DNA of 64,000 bases. It comes from Haliotis asinina. Its lineage: Eukaryota > Mollusca > Gastropoda > Lepetellida > Haliotidae. Below are positions 27,701 to 41,290 of the stretch, one piece after another. The notes beneath the pieces are model-generated. The model did no database searches. It saw only the letters and a program-made list of their open reading frames with translations, and was not told where the DNA came from. The position numbers and the translations under genes were made by a program. Every line of letters begins with the position of its first letter. The stretch's first letter is position 1. The stretch is from assembly GCF_037392515.1 (NCBI RefSeq), contig NC_090281.1, positions 43,748,645 through 43,812,644 on the forward strand, in the 5' to 3' direction.

Positions 27701-30700
27701 CACCTGCTGTGGGTTCAGTCAGGTGAGGTTAGTACCTGGGACTTCCACCCCATACACGACTGCGTCCTGCAGCTTCAGGACGTTGTGGATGGTGCCTTCC
27801 ACTTCTGACGTAGACACATTTTCTCCCTTCCATCTGAACGTGTCTCCAGTTCGGTCCCGGAAATACATGTACCCCAACTCATCCATCATCAACACATCTC
27901 CTGCAAACAGGAAAGTGCTTGCATGTTTAACTGACATAAAGCAAGGTGTTGACAAGTATATACTTATATTTCAAGAAATGGAATCGGTTACAATTTAATA
28001 ACCGGTTTCCATTAAATGTTGTCCTCTAGCATCATGGTCTAATGAAAAACATAACAAGATACCTGGTCATGCACGTCTAGCGGAGCAAATATTGTTACAA
28101 GTTCTCAGACAGAACAAAAATGGTTACAGCCACACTGACTCTGGTACAGGGCCAGTCCATTTGTTCAGTTTATCAACCTTCATCTGATAGTACCTATGAC
28201 CTGAATCTTAATGTAACAATATGGCAGCTGTGGTTACAACTACTGACCAGTAAGGAATGCTGTATCTCCCTTCCTAAACACATTCTGGACAACCTTCTTC
28301 TCAGATGCCTTCTTGTTAACATAGCCATCAAACTCTCGCAGCGGGTTGCCTTTGACAATCTTCCCCACCAACTCACCGGTCTCACCTGAAATAAACAGTA
28401 AACATGGTAAAGTTTTCAGAAATATATGAAAAATGTTACATCAGACTCACCTGGTTAAGCTTGTACACACATCCTGAGTCAGACTCACATGGCTGAGCAT
28501 GTCTACACAAATAAAGTGGGACTCACCTGGCTGAGCATATATACACATCCTGAGTCAGACTCACCTTGCTGAGCATGTCTACACATCTTGAGTCTGAGTC
28601 ACCTTGCTGAGCATGTACACACAACCTGTGTCACTCACCTGACTGAGCAAGTATACACATCCTGTGTCACTCACCTGGCTAAGCGTGTATACCCATCTTG
28701 TGACACACCTGGCTGAGCATGTATACACATCCCGTGTTACATACCTAGCTGAGCATGTATACACATCCTGTGTCACTCATCTGGCTTTGCATGTAAAGAC
28801 ATCTTGTGACACACTCACCTGGCCTAGCATGTATACACATCCTGTGTCACACTCACCTGGCTGAGCATGTATACACATTCCATGTCTGTCCCTCAAAGGC
28901 TCTCCACTTGCTTCATCCACGCGGATCAGCGTGACTGGGTACAAAAATGGTGCAATGCGGGTTGTGAAGCCAACAGCTCCTACTCTGTTCTCAAAATTTA
29001 CTGAAACAAACGAAAAGATATTTCAGAAAAAAGACCAACAGTATTCCTCCTGAAAAGTGGAGATTAATGAGCAAGTCAGGATAAATGAAACATTTCCACA
29101 CTTACGTGGCCCTAAAACGGTCTCTAGCTTCCCTAAAGAGAAAATATATGTCACCATTTTTGTCACAGAGTTACTGAACACAAGATTTTTAAAGTTTTCA
29201 CAAACAACAGCGTCAAATAATAATAAGTGGCCTATAGAACCAAGGTCAAGGACAAGTCTACAGACAAGCTCCTGAACAGATATATTCTTTGACATGACTT
29301 GAAGCTGAAAACTGATGTCTCACCTATATTACAGTTGCCTTCTGTGGCACCATAAAACTCTCCCATAGTTTTGACCCCAAACCTCTTCTGAAAGTCAGCC
29401 CATATCTGAGGTCTGAGTCCATTGCCAAACATCAGACGAACTTTGTGTTGAGTCTCCTCTGGGCGGAATGGTTGAAGAAGCAAGTAGCGACAGATTTCAC
29501 CTATATACTGAGCAATCTGAAACAAAAGTAATAATTTTAACATCCTTTGGAGTAAAATCACAGCATTTAAGAAATGCCGTTGGATCTACCAATGTTTTGT
29601 TTAATAAAACACACTGTCAACCTGAACTATTATAGTTTAAGTACAAGTATGCTTGTATTTGATGACAGTTTACGTTTGGGTTAAATATCTCCTATAAATT
29701 ACTTTGATTAAATTTGTGATTAATGAGAACCATGTAGGACAATATAAACACCACAATTCAGTACATCCAGATGAAGCTTACTACAGATACATTGTGGGAA
29801 TGCAAACATTGCAAATGTTGCCATGTCACTGTTTAATTGTGAATTGAACTAAAAAAATATAAACTTAATGTTTCCACCAGTGATGTTAGCCGAGTGAAGC
29901 AACTGCAAATGGGGTTTAGTGGCCCTTTCTAAATTCAGAAAATGGCTCATAATCCTGAAAATGGTCATTTGTCTAAATTCTCTTTCCCAGTTCTTGGGGA
30001 GGTAAATCTAGAAGCTCTGCAGCACTCAGACATTGACATTTTGGTGGGAGGAAACAGAGAGAACTTACTGTACAGTTGTATTTGGCACAGTCACTCCAGA
30101 ACTGACTGGCGGAGAACTTCTTACGTATGACAACAGTTGTGCCCCCCAGGAAGGCCTGTCCAATACCAAGAATTCCCCCTGCTGTGTGGTATAGGGGCAG
30201 CGTATCATACAACACATCACTTGAGCTGATGTTGAAGAAATAGCGAATGGCATTGGCCATGTAGTAAAACCTGAAGAAAGAAGTGTTATCCTTGCAGCTA
30301 AACTTCTCTCACTACTGATTGTGGATCCTAGGACTACTGCAGAAATAGAACATAGGCTCTACCAAATATAACACAATTAGAGTGGATGTCATATAACACT
30401 GCATACATTTCCTGACTACTGACACAAGGATGAGTATGGTGCTTGCAGGAAACATCATCAGAACAAGTCTTAACTTAAAAACACAAACACAAACATCAAA
30501 CTATCATGAGCAATCATAAACACTGATGAGCAGTGATGAACAGTGATGAGCAGTAATGAACACTGTAGTGATGAGCAGTGATGAGCAGCTCACCTTGTAT
30601 GAGTGACGATGGCGGCCTTTGGTAAGCCTGTAGTTCCAGATGTGTAGACAAAGAATAACTTATCTGAAAAGAACAGTGAAACCATGTTGACACAAATCCC

Positions 30701-33700
30701 ATGCTTGCCTGTGGGTACAGGGACAGAAGTGGAGCTTTGTCTCAGGGTGCAATATGTGTTCCTTTATGGTAAGTTATTCAAAATGGCTACAGGGAGAGGG
30801 GACAAGTCAACCATCTCTAACACACCCCTGGTTACAGGGAGAGTGGACCTGTCATCCATCTCTAACACACCCCTGACTACAGGGAGAGGGGACAAGTCAC
30901 CCACCTCCAACACATCCCTGGTTACAGGGAGAGGGGACCTGTCACCCATCTCCAACACACCCCTGGCTACAGGGAGAGTGGACTAATCACCCATCTCTAA
31001 CACACCCCTGACTACAGGGAGAGGGGACCATTCACCCATCTCTAACACACCCCTGGCTACAGAGAGAGGGGACCATTCACCCATCTCAAACACATCCCTG
31101 ACTACAGGGAGAGTGGACAAGTCACCCATCTCCAACACACTCTTGGCAACAGGGAGAGTGGACAAGTCATCCATCTCTAACACACCCCTGGTTACAGGGA
31201 GAGTGGACAAGTCACACATCTCCAACACACCCCTGACTACAGGGAGAGGGGACATGTCACCCATCTCCAACACACCCCTGGCTACAGGGAGAAGGGACAA
31301 ATCACCCATTTCCAAAACATCTTAGTATACAGAGAAAGAATATGTCACCCACCTCTAAAACATCCTCGGGTATAGAGAGAAGAAATGTGTCACCCACCTC
31401 TAAATGATCCCTGGGTATGTGGTGGTGGATATGTTGGACTTTTCTGCAGCCTCTGGTCGAGGTTGATGGGAGTGATGTCATTGGTTGCTAGGGTACCGCT
31501 GCTGTACAAAATTGGGTTATTCTCCAGCAGGGGGAGAACATCCTTCACAGCTGGAATAGAAGCATGACAACACTTCAAGCTGAGACTCCTCCATCATCTA
31601 ATACACAGACAATACAATACGTATAACAATCAAACCAGACACTAAAACCACACAAATACTTCCCTCTGGTAAGAATCAGACACACTCTTCACAGGGGAAG
31701 GTGTGAACCTGCCTGCTAACTTCGAACACACACATGAAGGATGGATTAGTGAGATGATCAGATGTCATCTTCCAAAACTGATTCAGTTTTTATACAACAG
31801 GCAGTCTCAAGCAATTTGATGTGAGGGAAATAAAATTATAACCACAGCTAATTCTGATGCCACTGACAGAAGGACATGACTGAAATGATAGGGAGTAAAG
31901 ATTCAAACATTTGCTTTCTGGAACTGCCCATTCATTTTCAACATCAGGAAAAAGAAGCGTCAGGCAGTATCACTATGGTTCACCCAGTATGCACATCAGT
32001 CACACAAATCAGCACCTAACAGAGGAAATAGAACATCCTGTGAGGCTATTTTTTCAGCAGGCTCATGGCAGAGACGTCTGCGTGATACACCAAATATTTA
32101 CTATCACCTGATCACTTTCAGTGATTTCTACTGACAAAAATTAGTCTGAGGTCCAAAGGACTAGCTTGTGGAAATACCTTCTGATCCTGGTGTATCTGCA
32201 ACAGTCTAGTCACACTGGTGTTGACCTAATAAAGATTTGAGAGGCACTGCTCACTGTGCAGTTAAAACGACTGAGTATGTCTTAAGCACTTTTAGCAATA
32301 TTCCAGCACCATCATGACAATGGACACAGAAATGGGCTTCAAACACTGAGCCCATCAGGTAAACTGAACCTTGGCCTTGAGCGTGACAAGCAAATGCTAT
32401 GGACATTATAGCTACCTCACTGACCACAAACAGAATGAAAAAACAACAAGAAGGTGATCTTTGCACTCCATACAGTTGTTTCTGTTCCTGGTTTGGTTTA
32501 GAATTTAACATTAATCAATGTCAGATTTCAAAAGTAATACAAATTAAAATGACTTCATTTATCCATGTGCATGACCCGTGAAAATCTGAGTTACAAATGA
32601 TCTTCAGCAACTCATGCTTGTCATAAGAGATGACTAATGGTATAACATGGTCAGGTTCACAGACATGGTTGACATATTGTATCCAAAACATGTAGATAAT
32701 GATCACTGTATTGTCTGGTTCTGATTTGATGATTTATATACATACATAGCTGGAATATTGTTGATAGAGACATGATTAAACAGCAAAAAAATAAACAAAA
32801 TTCATCCACATCTGTATTCAGCTTTACTGGTCCTCAAGAAAACAGACTTGACAATGAGACCAGCACTGAGCCCAACTACATCTTACAGTACTGCATCTTC
32901 CATTATCATGAATGCAGTAGCAGTTCCTCACCTTGTGACAGCTCCCCTCCAAATATCAGCGCTTTGGACTGTGACACATTCAAGCTGTGAGCAAAAGCCT
33001 TGTCCCTCTGATTGAAGTTAATCAGGGCCCCTACAACTCCAATCTTTGACAGGCCCAGCCAGAAACACGGAAACTCAGGCCGATTCTCCATGAAGATTGA
33101 CACAACATCACCTTTTCGGTATCCCGCCTCATGAAAAAAGTTGGCCACCGAGTTGGAATAATTTTCCACATCCTCAAACGTCCAAGTCTTGTCTTCACAC
33201 ACAAAACATGCTTTCTGGGGATAATTCTTGACATTGCTTTGGAAAAGTGCTGAAACACTTGTGTTTTTCCTGAGATGATACTTCACTCCTAATGTTAACT
33301 TCAAGAGTACGACCAGACCTCTGGAATACAAGTAAACTGACATCTGAACATGTGAATCACACGCTGAAACACAGAATCACAATTCCAAGGCAATCACATA
33401 ACACTGACATGCAGAGTGAGTGAGTGAGTGAGTGAGTGAGTGAGTGAGTGAGTGAGTGAGTGAGTGAGTGAGTGAGTGAGTGAGTGAGAGAGAGAGCAAA
33501 ATTCCAGCTTCATGGCAACAGTCTATGAACAATCAAATCTGGAGCAATGATCTGCACAACTGGGGACTTATGACATGAGTCAACCAAGCCAGCAAGTCTC
33601 ACCACCCAGTCCCATTAGTTGCCTCTTACGACAAGCATACTCGCCTTTTGCAGCAAGCATGGGTTGCTGAAGAACTATTCTAACCCAGATCTTCAAGGGT

Positions 33701-36700
33701 ACGAAATGCACAAACCATAAAACATAAAACTCTGAACCTGAAAACATACAGAGTGGGGTGTAGTTACCAAACTAGGGCTGTAACAATACACTGAACTATC
33801 AATGGACTGCAGTTGTTGAGTCTCCGATAGCAATTAATCAATGGTAGATACATAAAACTATTGATGCATTGATAGTATTTGTGACTATCAACATGATCAA
33901 TAGTTTATTAACGGCCTCCTGCTGATGTATTCTCCATCCAAATGGGTATTCAGATTTATTTTTATGAAATACTTATGATGTTTTGTATATTTTCATTCTT
34001 TGGGTGCAGACAGTTTCAATGGGTTTATGTTTTTACTGTTTGCTTCAAGTCTCGTGTCACTGACTGACATAACTACATGTACTTCAAGTTGTTTTCATTT
34101 CATATGAACTAGACACTCAAATGAAACATGGAGAAAGAAACTATTGCAATAGTTGGTCACAACAGACTAACAATATTGTGACAGCATGATGCAACATCCC
34201 CACTGCGCTAGTTGTTTCCCCTTCAATAGTTCAAAACATTCCTCATGATCCCAACAGGTCATTTGGATAATATGTACCATCTTATTTGAGATAAAACGTT
34301 TTAAAGAAAGTATAAATTCTAGCACTATCTTGATCAAGTCTGTTTCAGGATTTGAACCTAATATTCAGAGTTAGGTACCAAACTGCCGCTACTCAATAGT
34401 AACTCATACATTATTTAGTATTAAACTAAATAAATAAACTGGACTCAACAGTGACAAAAACAAGTACAAGATATCATGAAACACTGGGTAAGTGAGTTTG
34501 GGCCAAACTTGTTGTGGCTTGCACTTAAGGTCAAGGTTACAAGGAAGGAAGACAATATATGTTGTGATCCTTCCTTGTTGATCCAACTTCTAAATGCCTC
34601 TCAAAGAAACAAGTTGTGAAGCTTACATTCTGACTTCAATAGTCTAGCCCGCTGGGGTATCTGCAAGCTTTAAGCAGTATGACATAACAAGCCTGATGAC
34701 CATGATCAGGTGACCACCCACTGACCTTCAGTGGAGGGCAGGGAAGGTGAAAGAACCAAGTCATGATGTGACATCAATAACTTCTGTTTACAAGCAACTC
34801 AAAACACATCTTTGGACATTGTCATACCGTATGGACTTAAAGTAACAAATTATCAAAAATGCATACTCTACTTATGTACATGATAAAGGTGAAAAATAGT
34901 GCAATGAAAAAACCTGCGAAACTGGAGTTCAGACAATGCACTAATTTCACCCCAGCTGGGGTGAAAAGTGGTTTCAACAGCTGTGCTCAGTAAATAGGTT
35001 CACACAGCTCAAAGCAGGGATGCCCAGATTACTGGTTCTAGGTTGTGAGCAGGAGTTGTCTAATCCAGGCTGTACTCATTACAGAAGAAACAAAACATGT
35101 TGATTGTTATAAGCAGCCACAATTTCAATCATCAACCAGATTCAATTTGAACTTAACACCTATCAGGCTAATTTACGCCACAAACAAACAGCCCTGAGTG
35201 TATAGGCAAATGAACCAACCAATGTAAGTCTTCATTACACTTGAGTGCTTGCCCACCCGCTCTGACTGGGTTAGGTATTCCGTATGCTTCATTTTCAGCA
35301 TAGTAAACACAAGGACAAAATACAGAACTTTTGATTTGCGATTGTCATGAGTAACTGATAACTGTGTTTTAATTATGTTTATTTTTTGGCTGCATCTAAG
35401 CTTTAAACAACAGAAGCATTTCTATGGGCAACCAAAGAGCCTCCTCCTGGGAAGAACCTGCAAAGGTGGAGAGTGGGGTTGGATTGGGTGTACAGAGTGG
35501 TTTGGGGTTTGTGGGTATGTGCCTGCGTGCCAGCACTAGTGTGTGCCAGTGAGATAACGAGTGCAGGAGTGAGTATTTGTGTTCATGCATGAGCGAGAGC
35601 TGGCATGTGTGAACTATTCCAGTTCTATCACAGTGTGTCAGCTAATGTAGGAGTGAGTGAGTTTAGTTTTACCCCACTTCTAGAAATATTCCAGCAAAAA
35701 GACAGATGGTAACACCAGAAATGGGTTTCACACACTGGTGGGTCTTCAGCATGATGAGCGAACAACCACGAGGCTACCCAGCCACCCCTACTGACGTGTC
35801 TGTCAACTGCTACTGCCAGTCAGCATGATGTAATTACTGGATCCCTTCCATCTTTGTTATCATTTCATATGTACACATCGTACATTATATAGACTTCTAT
35901 GCATCCTAGCTTTCATTCGCCTTATGAAGGATTAAGAATATACTCCAGAACTCTGTATTTCTCTCAATACAGTTGACACGAATAGAGTTTGTGTGTATCA
36001 CTTCTGAAAGCCTTTCAAAGAGTGTGATAGGCCTGTTTAGGTATATTTAAACGTCACTTTACCAATTTATATATTTGTTCCTATCAACAATAATTCCAAT
36101 TATCAACCACTTTTACAAACCCCGCTCACAAGTATTTACCATGAAATGTATATAAACTGCACGGATGTCATTTCTTATTTTCAAGATATACTTCTTCTGG
36201 TAAGATTGTACTAAAACCAGTCAGTGTAAATATGAAGTCATACTTCGTCAATAAAATTGTGCACTCTCTTATGGTTCCAAAAGCATATCAAATAAATCAT
36301 GAGGACTTAGTTTCATCCACTTGTGACAGTTTTTTAGAGTATAAACCTTCATTGAGTAAGAGTAAACTAGAACAAGGTCAAAGTTCATACACTTTGAACC
36401 CAGCTATGAGAAGGTTCATACTTCAATGAACTTATGTGAGTGGAAAGTTAGTTTGTAGCTGCTATGTATTGCAATAATTTGGCAACCTGTCAAGAGGTAT
36501 TGCAACATCCCTAGTCAAACACTTACAAAGTTTGCTTTGGATGGAATAAATGTTGTTTTCAGGGGGCAAAGTTTGTTTATTTGTAATTTCAGTTGTTTGA
36601 AATATGGCAGCTGTCTGTTGTTGGTACCTCTTGTAATATTCCAGCCATATGGCAGTGGTCTGTATATAACTGACTCTGGACCAGGCAATCCAGTGATCAA

Positions 36701-39108
36701 GACCAAGAACAGCAAGACCATCAATCTCAGAAATTGGGAATGTATGTCAACAAAGTCAGCAAGCCTGACCACCCAATCCTGTTAGTCCCCTCTTATGACC
36801 AGTATGGGTCACTGAAGACCAATTCTCTCCCAGATCTTCCCTGGTATAGTCTGTATAATCAGACAATATACTGAAGGGTTTTCAAGCAGTGATGAAGTGT
36901 GCTGCCTATAGCAAAGTAATATGTGAATACTCATATAAAATAGCTTAGATGGAATAATAGTTGTTTGGGTGGGATCAGTTTGTTTATTCACTGCATGACA
37001 TGTAAATGTGCATCTCAGTAGGATGTCTAATGCACATGTGATGTGAAATTCAAGATCTACACTTGCTAAGGTTATATATAGTATTCTATTGTTAATTAAT
37101 TCACCATATCCACTGAACATGTGTGCCTGCTTTAGCATGCTCAACACTGAATGATTACTAAAACATGAGACAGTACATCTGCGTACACAAATGTCGTTTT
37201 AAAGTGATCAAACTCAGAAACCCCATATGTAGCTGAAATATTGTCAAAGTGATATTCAGTTGTATTCCACTCACTAAAACATTGATCAATATCTTTAAAA
37301 GAATCCAGAGCCAGGTCTAATTGTTTCAAAACAATTTTGTTTTGTTTTGTTTTAGCAGGGAAACTCTAACAAGGAGGAAATGCCTGTTAGCGTATGCCGT
37401 GGGTTGTCTCATGACACCCAACATGGCAGCAGCTTCATCTTTACGATTGAGCCCGGTGTATTATTTCAGTAACTGATTACATTCGCTGAGTGTTGTAATG
37501 ACTAAAAACCTACATGCAGAAGATGAGCTACGTATTCTGGCACTTCATTTTATGTCAAATAATTGTTGTTAGTGTCAGTATTGGTACAGTAGATTTGTAG
37601 TTAAGTTTCAAGTTGGCATGTTAAAGCTCACTGGCTTCAATTCTCCGTACACAGCAAAGAAAGACTAAATTCTATCGCTAAAAACTTCTTTCAAGCTTTA
37701 GTTCAATGTGTATGCAAGTAATGGTGATAGTATTTGAGGTGTGTGAAAAATATGACATAATACCAATCTGATCCAATTCGCCATTGAAATCCTGTAACAG
37801 TGTTTCTACTTATTGCATCAAAAACTTCTTTCACATACACCTTTAATTGTTATGAAGGGAATATACCATCAGGTGAAAGGTGTTGGCAAGTAACAGCGAT
37901 AGGTGTATACTTTCTAAACAATTGTTAGGGTGTATTGGATGTGTGTGAAAAATATGACATATCGTCAATCTGATCTGATCCGCCATTGATGCTTGTGATG
38001 CTTGAGTGTTACAGTTCTAAAACATCTTTCTTGTTGATCTTAGTATTTGACACAACTTCTATTTTTCAGGGGTGTCTGACAGGGTCAGTTAACATTCTGT
38101 CAATGTTGGTGCCATTCCCCACATGGAAAAAGATATCAAAATTAATTACAAATTGATTACTAATGTAAAAAGTGTCTCAAAGTAGATTCTTGAAAAAAAC
38201 ACTTGTGTTCTAACAGGGATGATCTACAACCTCTGAGAGTCTCCCTGGTTCTAGCGATAGTTTTGCATTCTTTAAGATGTTTGGGATGGGATGGACGTGG
38301 TGTATCATTTATTCTTTCATTCATTCACATATGTATTTCTTTCTTTTTTTCTTTTCTATTTTTTTTTCATCCATTCACATATAATTCTTACTCTTAATTC
38401 TTGCAATCATTCATTCAGTCATTCATTCATTCATTCATTGTAAAATTCTCACTGATGTAACAAACTGGTTGATGTACTGTTAAACACTGCCGAAATTGTG
38501 CTGGGAACGAACCAAGTCACTGTGTGCGTTGGAGCATGACGAGGCACACGATAATTAGTACAAATGTAAAAGAAAGCAAGCAAGCAAGTGACCTACCTTA
38601 TATAATGCCACTCAAACTCATTTTAGAATCTTTGAAAAGGCAAAGGATTCTCAAAATGCAGAGAAATATGTGATAAATAACGAGCAAAATGTTTCGATCA
38701 CAGTCAAAAGGTCAAATATGAAATCTACCCTGAATGTCATTGTCAATTAGAACTCTAGTTCATATGGATAAACTAGTATTCAAACCACGGCACACAGTCA
38801 GCACGTGTTAAAGACGATCGAGTTTTGTTTACAGGAAACAAGTGAGAATGGAAAGAGAAAACTTACTTCAGATCTCGAGGAACTGTCTTGAAAACCACCA
38901 AGGCAAACCTGTGACCCCCTGTCAATAAATAAACTAGAAACACAATAACTGTGGTCAGGCCACAGCTAAACCCGGCATAACAAGACAAAGTTATACCGAG
39001 TGCAAGGAACGCTGCCGCTTTCAGAAACATGCTGCTACCCAACAAATCGCGAACTACCCAACTGAGCTTCCGAGCAAATGTGAACTCGACCGACCGTGAC
39101 GCCTGCAT
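24778..39108 (-). CDS. SLC27A: SLC27-family fatty acid transporter/acyl-CoA synthetase
   Basis: Complete 11-exon gene of about 666 residues. Exons in transcript order: 38867-39108, 32932-33320, 31398-31550, 30594-30663, 30069-30270, 29324-29516, 28857-29000, 28248-28385, 27736-27900, 27152-27298, 24778-24935. All junctions are GT-AG and all phases join. The family activates long and very long chain fatty acids to acyl-CoA, aiding uptake, at the plasma membrane or ER. Exon 1 supplies an N-terminal membrane segment. Exon 4 carries the AMP-binding motif [12 protein letters not shown]. Exons 5-6 have [13 protein letters not shown] and [13 protein letters not shown]. Exon 9 has the FATP/VLACS signature around [20 protein letters not shown]. 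The protein ends KIRL. The ATG at 39108 follows an in-frame stop. Subtype within SLC27 is unresolved. The 5.5-kb first intron and the other introns hold most of the local repeats. Confidence 0.93.
25060..26630. repeat. Long inverted repeat in intron 10
   Basis: The outer arms, about 25,062-25,215 and 26,478-26,628, are nearly perfect reverse complements; both contain ACACCGCTTGGCG or its complement. A second nested pair lies at about 25,235-25,350 and 26,160-26,290. Related, less exact repeats continue to about 26,870. The loop around 25.4-26.1 kb has no transposase-like frame. This looks like a non-autonomous foldback transposon inside the last intron of the SLC27-like gene. Confidence 0.75.
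28446..28857. repeat. Minisatellite derived from the exon 7 donor site
   Basis: About eleven tandem units of 36-38 bp, each resembling the last coding bases of exon 7 plus its splice donor. Plus-strand consensus pieces are CACCTGGCTGAGCATG and TATACACATCCTGTGTCACT. The array abuts the real exon end, and several units keep the CCAGGTGAG donor-like core on the minus strand. Confidence 0.88.
30780..31325. repeat. 45-bp minisatellite in intron 3
   Basis: About twelve copies of a 45-bp unit containing CCCCTGGTTACAGGGAGAG and CACCCATCTCTAACACA. Because 45 is a multiple of three and the unit lacks stops, both strands show long open frames (a 15-residue repeat such as [15 protein letters not shown] on plus). 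It lies between exons 3 and 4 of the SLC27-like gene and is non-coding there. Confidence 0.92.
32573..32779 (+). mobile_element. SINE copy, old and diverged
   Basis: Recognisable by its GACCCGTGAAAATCTG start, CATGCTTGTCATAAGAG and ATTGTCTGGTTCTG. It lies in intron 2 of the SLC27-like gene, antisense to it. Confidence 0.75.
33414..33705 (-). mobile_element. SINE copy with expanded GTGA tail
   Basis: Reverse-oriented SINE in intron 1 of the SLC27-like gene. Its body, about 33,495-33,705, contains TTGCCTCTTACGACAAGCAT. Its 3' tail has expanded into a (GTGA)n microsatellite of roughly 18 repeats at 33,414-33,488. Other copies end in only two or three ACTC repeats. Confidence 0.85.
35650..35790 (-). 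mobile_element. SINE-like fragment
   Basis: Begins GTGAGTGAGTTTAGTTTTAC, includes AAATATTCCAGCA and GGTTTCACACACTGG, and ends near a CGAGGCTACC block. Matches the second SINE-like repeat type, in reverse. Confidence 0.65.
36632..36845 (-). mobile_element. SINE copy in intron 1, reverse
   Basis: Reverse-oriented main SINE: TAATATTCCAGCCATATGG near the left, then AGTCAGCAAGCCTGACC and TCCCCTCTTATGACCAGTA. Diverged. Confidence 0.8.
37690..38030. repeat. Imperfect tandem duplication
   Basis: Two ~200-bp segments each contain GTGTGTGAAAAATATGACAT followed by a CAATCTGATC block and CGCCATTGA. They sit in intron 1 of the SLC27-like gene. No function seen. Confidence 0.65.
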
Positions 39109-41290
39109 CAAGCTATCCAAAGTCCAAAGTTACCAAAGGCGCACGTGTGCGATAAGTGGGTCGGTCGTGATTTGTGCTCCGTCTTCCTTACTTTAAAATG
39201 TGCGATCCTGCATGGTAGATTTTGCTTCCTTATTGAGACAGTAGCCTGACAATGTATAATCAAGAGTAGCTTAGAAAACACATCAGTGAAAAGTTTGTTA
39301 TTTCCGGAAGTGGATCAAAGCGTATCTAGGCAAAGGGAAACAACTCCAATCAGCAGGTGCGCGATATATATCGTCTGCTTTTAAATAATATGATAGTCGA
39401 GACGGCCTTGTTAGGTCACAAGAGACTACAAGCTCTGTCAGTATAATATTTTTCGGATTTGGTTTTTTTTTTCTGACTGTGGCAAACCAAAAAAAATTAG
39501 AATTTAATCAGTAATTGTTGGAGAAAATATATCGATTTGGTGAAGATGTTGCGAGTTTATTCACTAATTCAGTTATATATTATAATCTATTGCTCATGCA
39601 CAGAAAAAAGTTCAGAAATGGCATGCACGTATTTGCTTCGTTTTTGTTTGACTTGTCATTTTGTGATGTAATGGAACTTATCAGTTTCTGACTTAATTAT
39701 GTGTTTAGTAGCTCTTAATATCATTTTCTATAATGTAAACAACTTAAACACCATTGTCAACAATATCCCATCTTTCAGATAGCAGTCTGTTAACAATGGA
39801 ATCTAGACCTGAGCTTCATCCTATGAGAAAGTAGATCCATGTAGTCCACTGGACAGTGATACACATGCAAGTACTTCTAGGAGGGTCTTGCTACAAGATC
39901 TCCTACATTGTGTCTTTTAGAACCTGAATTCATTCCAAGTATTCTAACCCAGAAAAGTGCCCTAACCCAGGAAACGTTTTCACGTTTTCATCAGTTTTAT
40001 CATTTTTTATATGTCACTATGTATACAGTCACACATGCACGTGCACACGCATGCGCACGCACACACACAGAGTACCAAGGTCTTTTCTTATCATCTGTTG
40101 CTTGTCACCAATTTGTTTATAAATACATGTACTTGTGTTCATCATATCAATACAGTCAATACAGTATTATAAACAGCAGTGTTCATGTCTGTTATTTTTT
40201 TTAAGAGAAAGGAAGGGGAGGTGATTGTTGTGTCGTCCTTATGTTAACATGAAATTCTATAAAGGGAAGCTTCAATCTAGTGTACAAACTGTCCTCAGTG
40301 ACACAATCGATGACTCAAGTAAGAAAACACAGCTCCTGCAAATCTTTTTCACTATCAGTAGCCTCCCAATGGCACCTTGTCTTGTGACGTGTCATTGTAT
40401 TGTGGTGGTGTCATGCTTTTCCGAGGTCTGATTTGATAATTCTATAATATTGACATTACTTCCATAGACACATAAGCATTTACAGATGCAATGATATAGA
40501 CATACAGATAAGGTGATGGGGCTTCATAAAGCCATTGCATGATAGTATGTATAATGGGTGTATCCAGCAAGCTTCAGTGTCCTCATCACATCAAGTGTTC
40601 AAATTGTCCTTCTGAACAAGATACATACAGATAGTCTCAAAAGGGAGATGGAAATCAATTAAGGTTGAACATTTTGTAAAGAATGGACCCAAGGCATCTT
40701 GTGTGTCCATATCATCAAGTGCTTACTTGTATGTATAAAGTTGTCTTTTACTCCATCCATTGCTCTATGGGTGCAGTAACACAAGTGATGCTGAATTCCT
40801 ATCTCACTCACCTTTGCTACATCCATATTCAGTATGCATTAATTTTCTGTGTTAAAGGCTCTGCTTGTGTCACAACACTGATGTAGCATCCACAAAATTT
40901 CCTGTGTTGCAATTCAAACCATGGACACTGTGATCCCAAGTCGGACACCATGTCCACATGACCAAAGAGGTTAACAGAAGGCACATCCCAAGCCGCATCT
41001 TTAGCAGTGTACTGAGGCTTAAATTTAACATGAACATGTGCAGTCCTGTGCTTGGATTCAAACCACAGACATTGAGATCCAAAGTTGGAGCTTGTCCACA
41101 TGATCCCATCAGCAAGCTGACAAAGTAAGTATGTCATCTCTGGGATGACTCTATGCCCTGCTACACTGGCATTGAATAGCACTTCAAATCTATCACTGTC
41201 CGTCTAACATAGGAGTAGATCTTCCTTTCCACAACAGAGTTTGGGTAATGTGTATCATGTAATCTGTTTGAATGTCTGCTTTTAGGGTGG
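39109..41290. other. Upstream region of the SLC27-like gene
   Basis: Holds the presumed promoter and 5' leader of the minus-strand SLC27-like gene. No TATA box stands out; an E-box-like GCACGTGTGC lies near 39,140. A CA-rich microsatellite is at about 40,030-40,070, and short repeat-like pieces with matching ATTCAAACCA blocks lie near 40,900-41,110. No other gene seen. Confidence 0.45.

Noticed and set aside
30684..31325. Repetitive open frames on both strands
   Set aside because: They are the 45-bp minisatellite in an SLC27 intron.
33321..33343. Exon 2 beginning at the ATG near 33,343
   Set aside because: Splicing there breaks the frame with exon 1; the AG at 33,321-33,322 restores phase and the family alignment.
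39109..39120. Start of SLC27 exon 1 at 39,120
   Set aside because: The codon there is TTG; the first ATG in frame is at 39,108, after an in-frame stop upstream.
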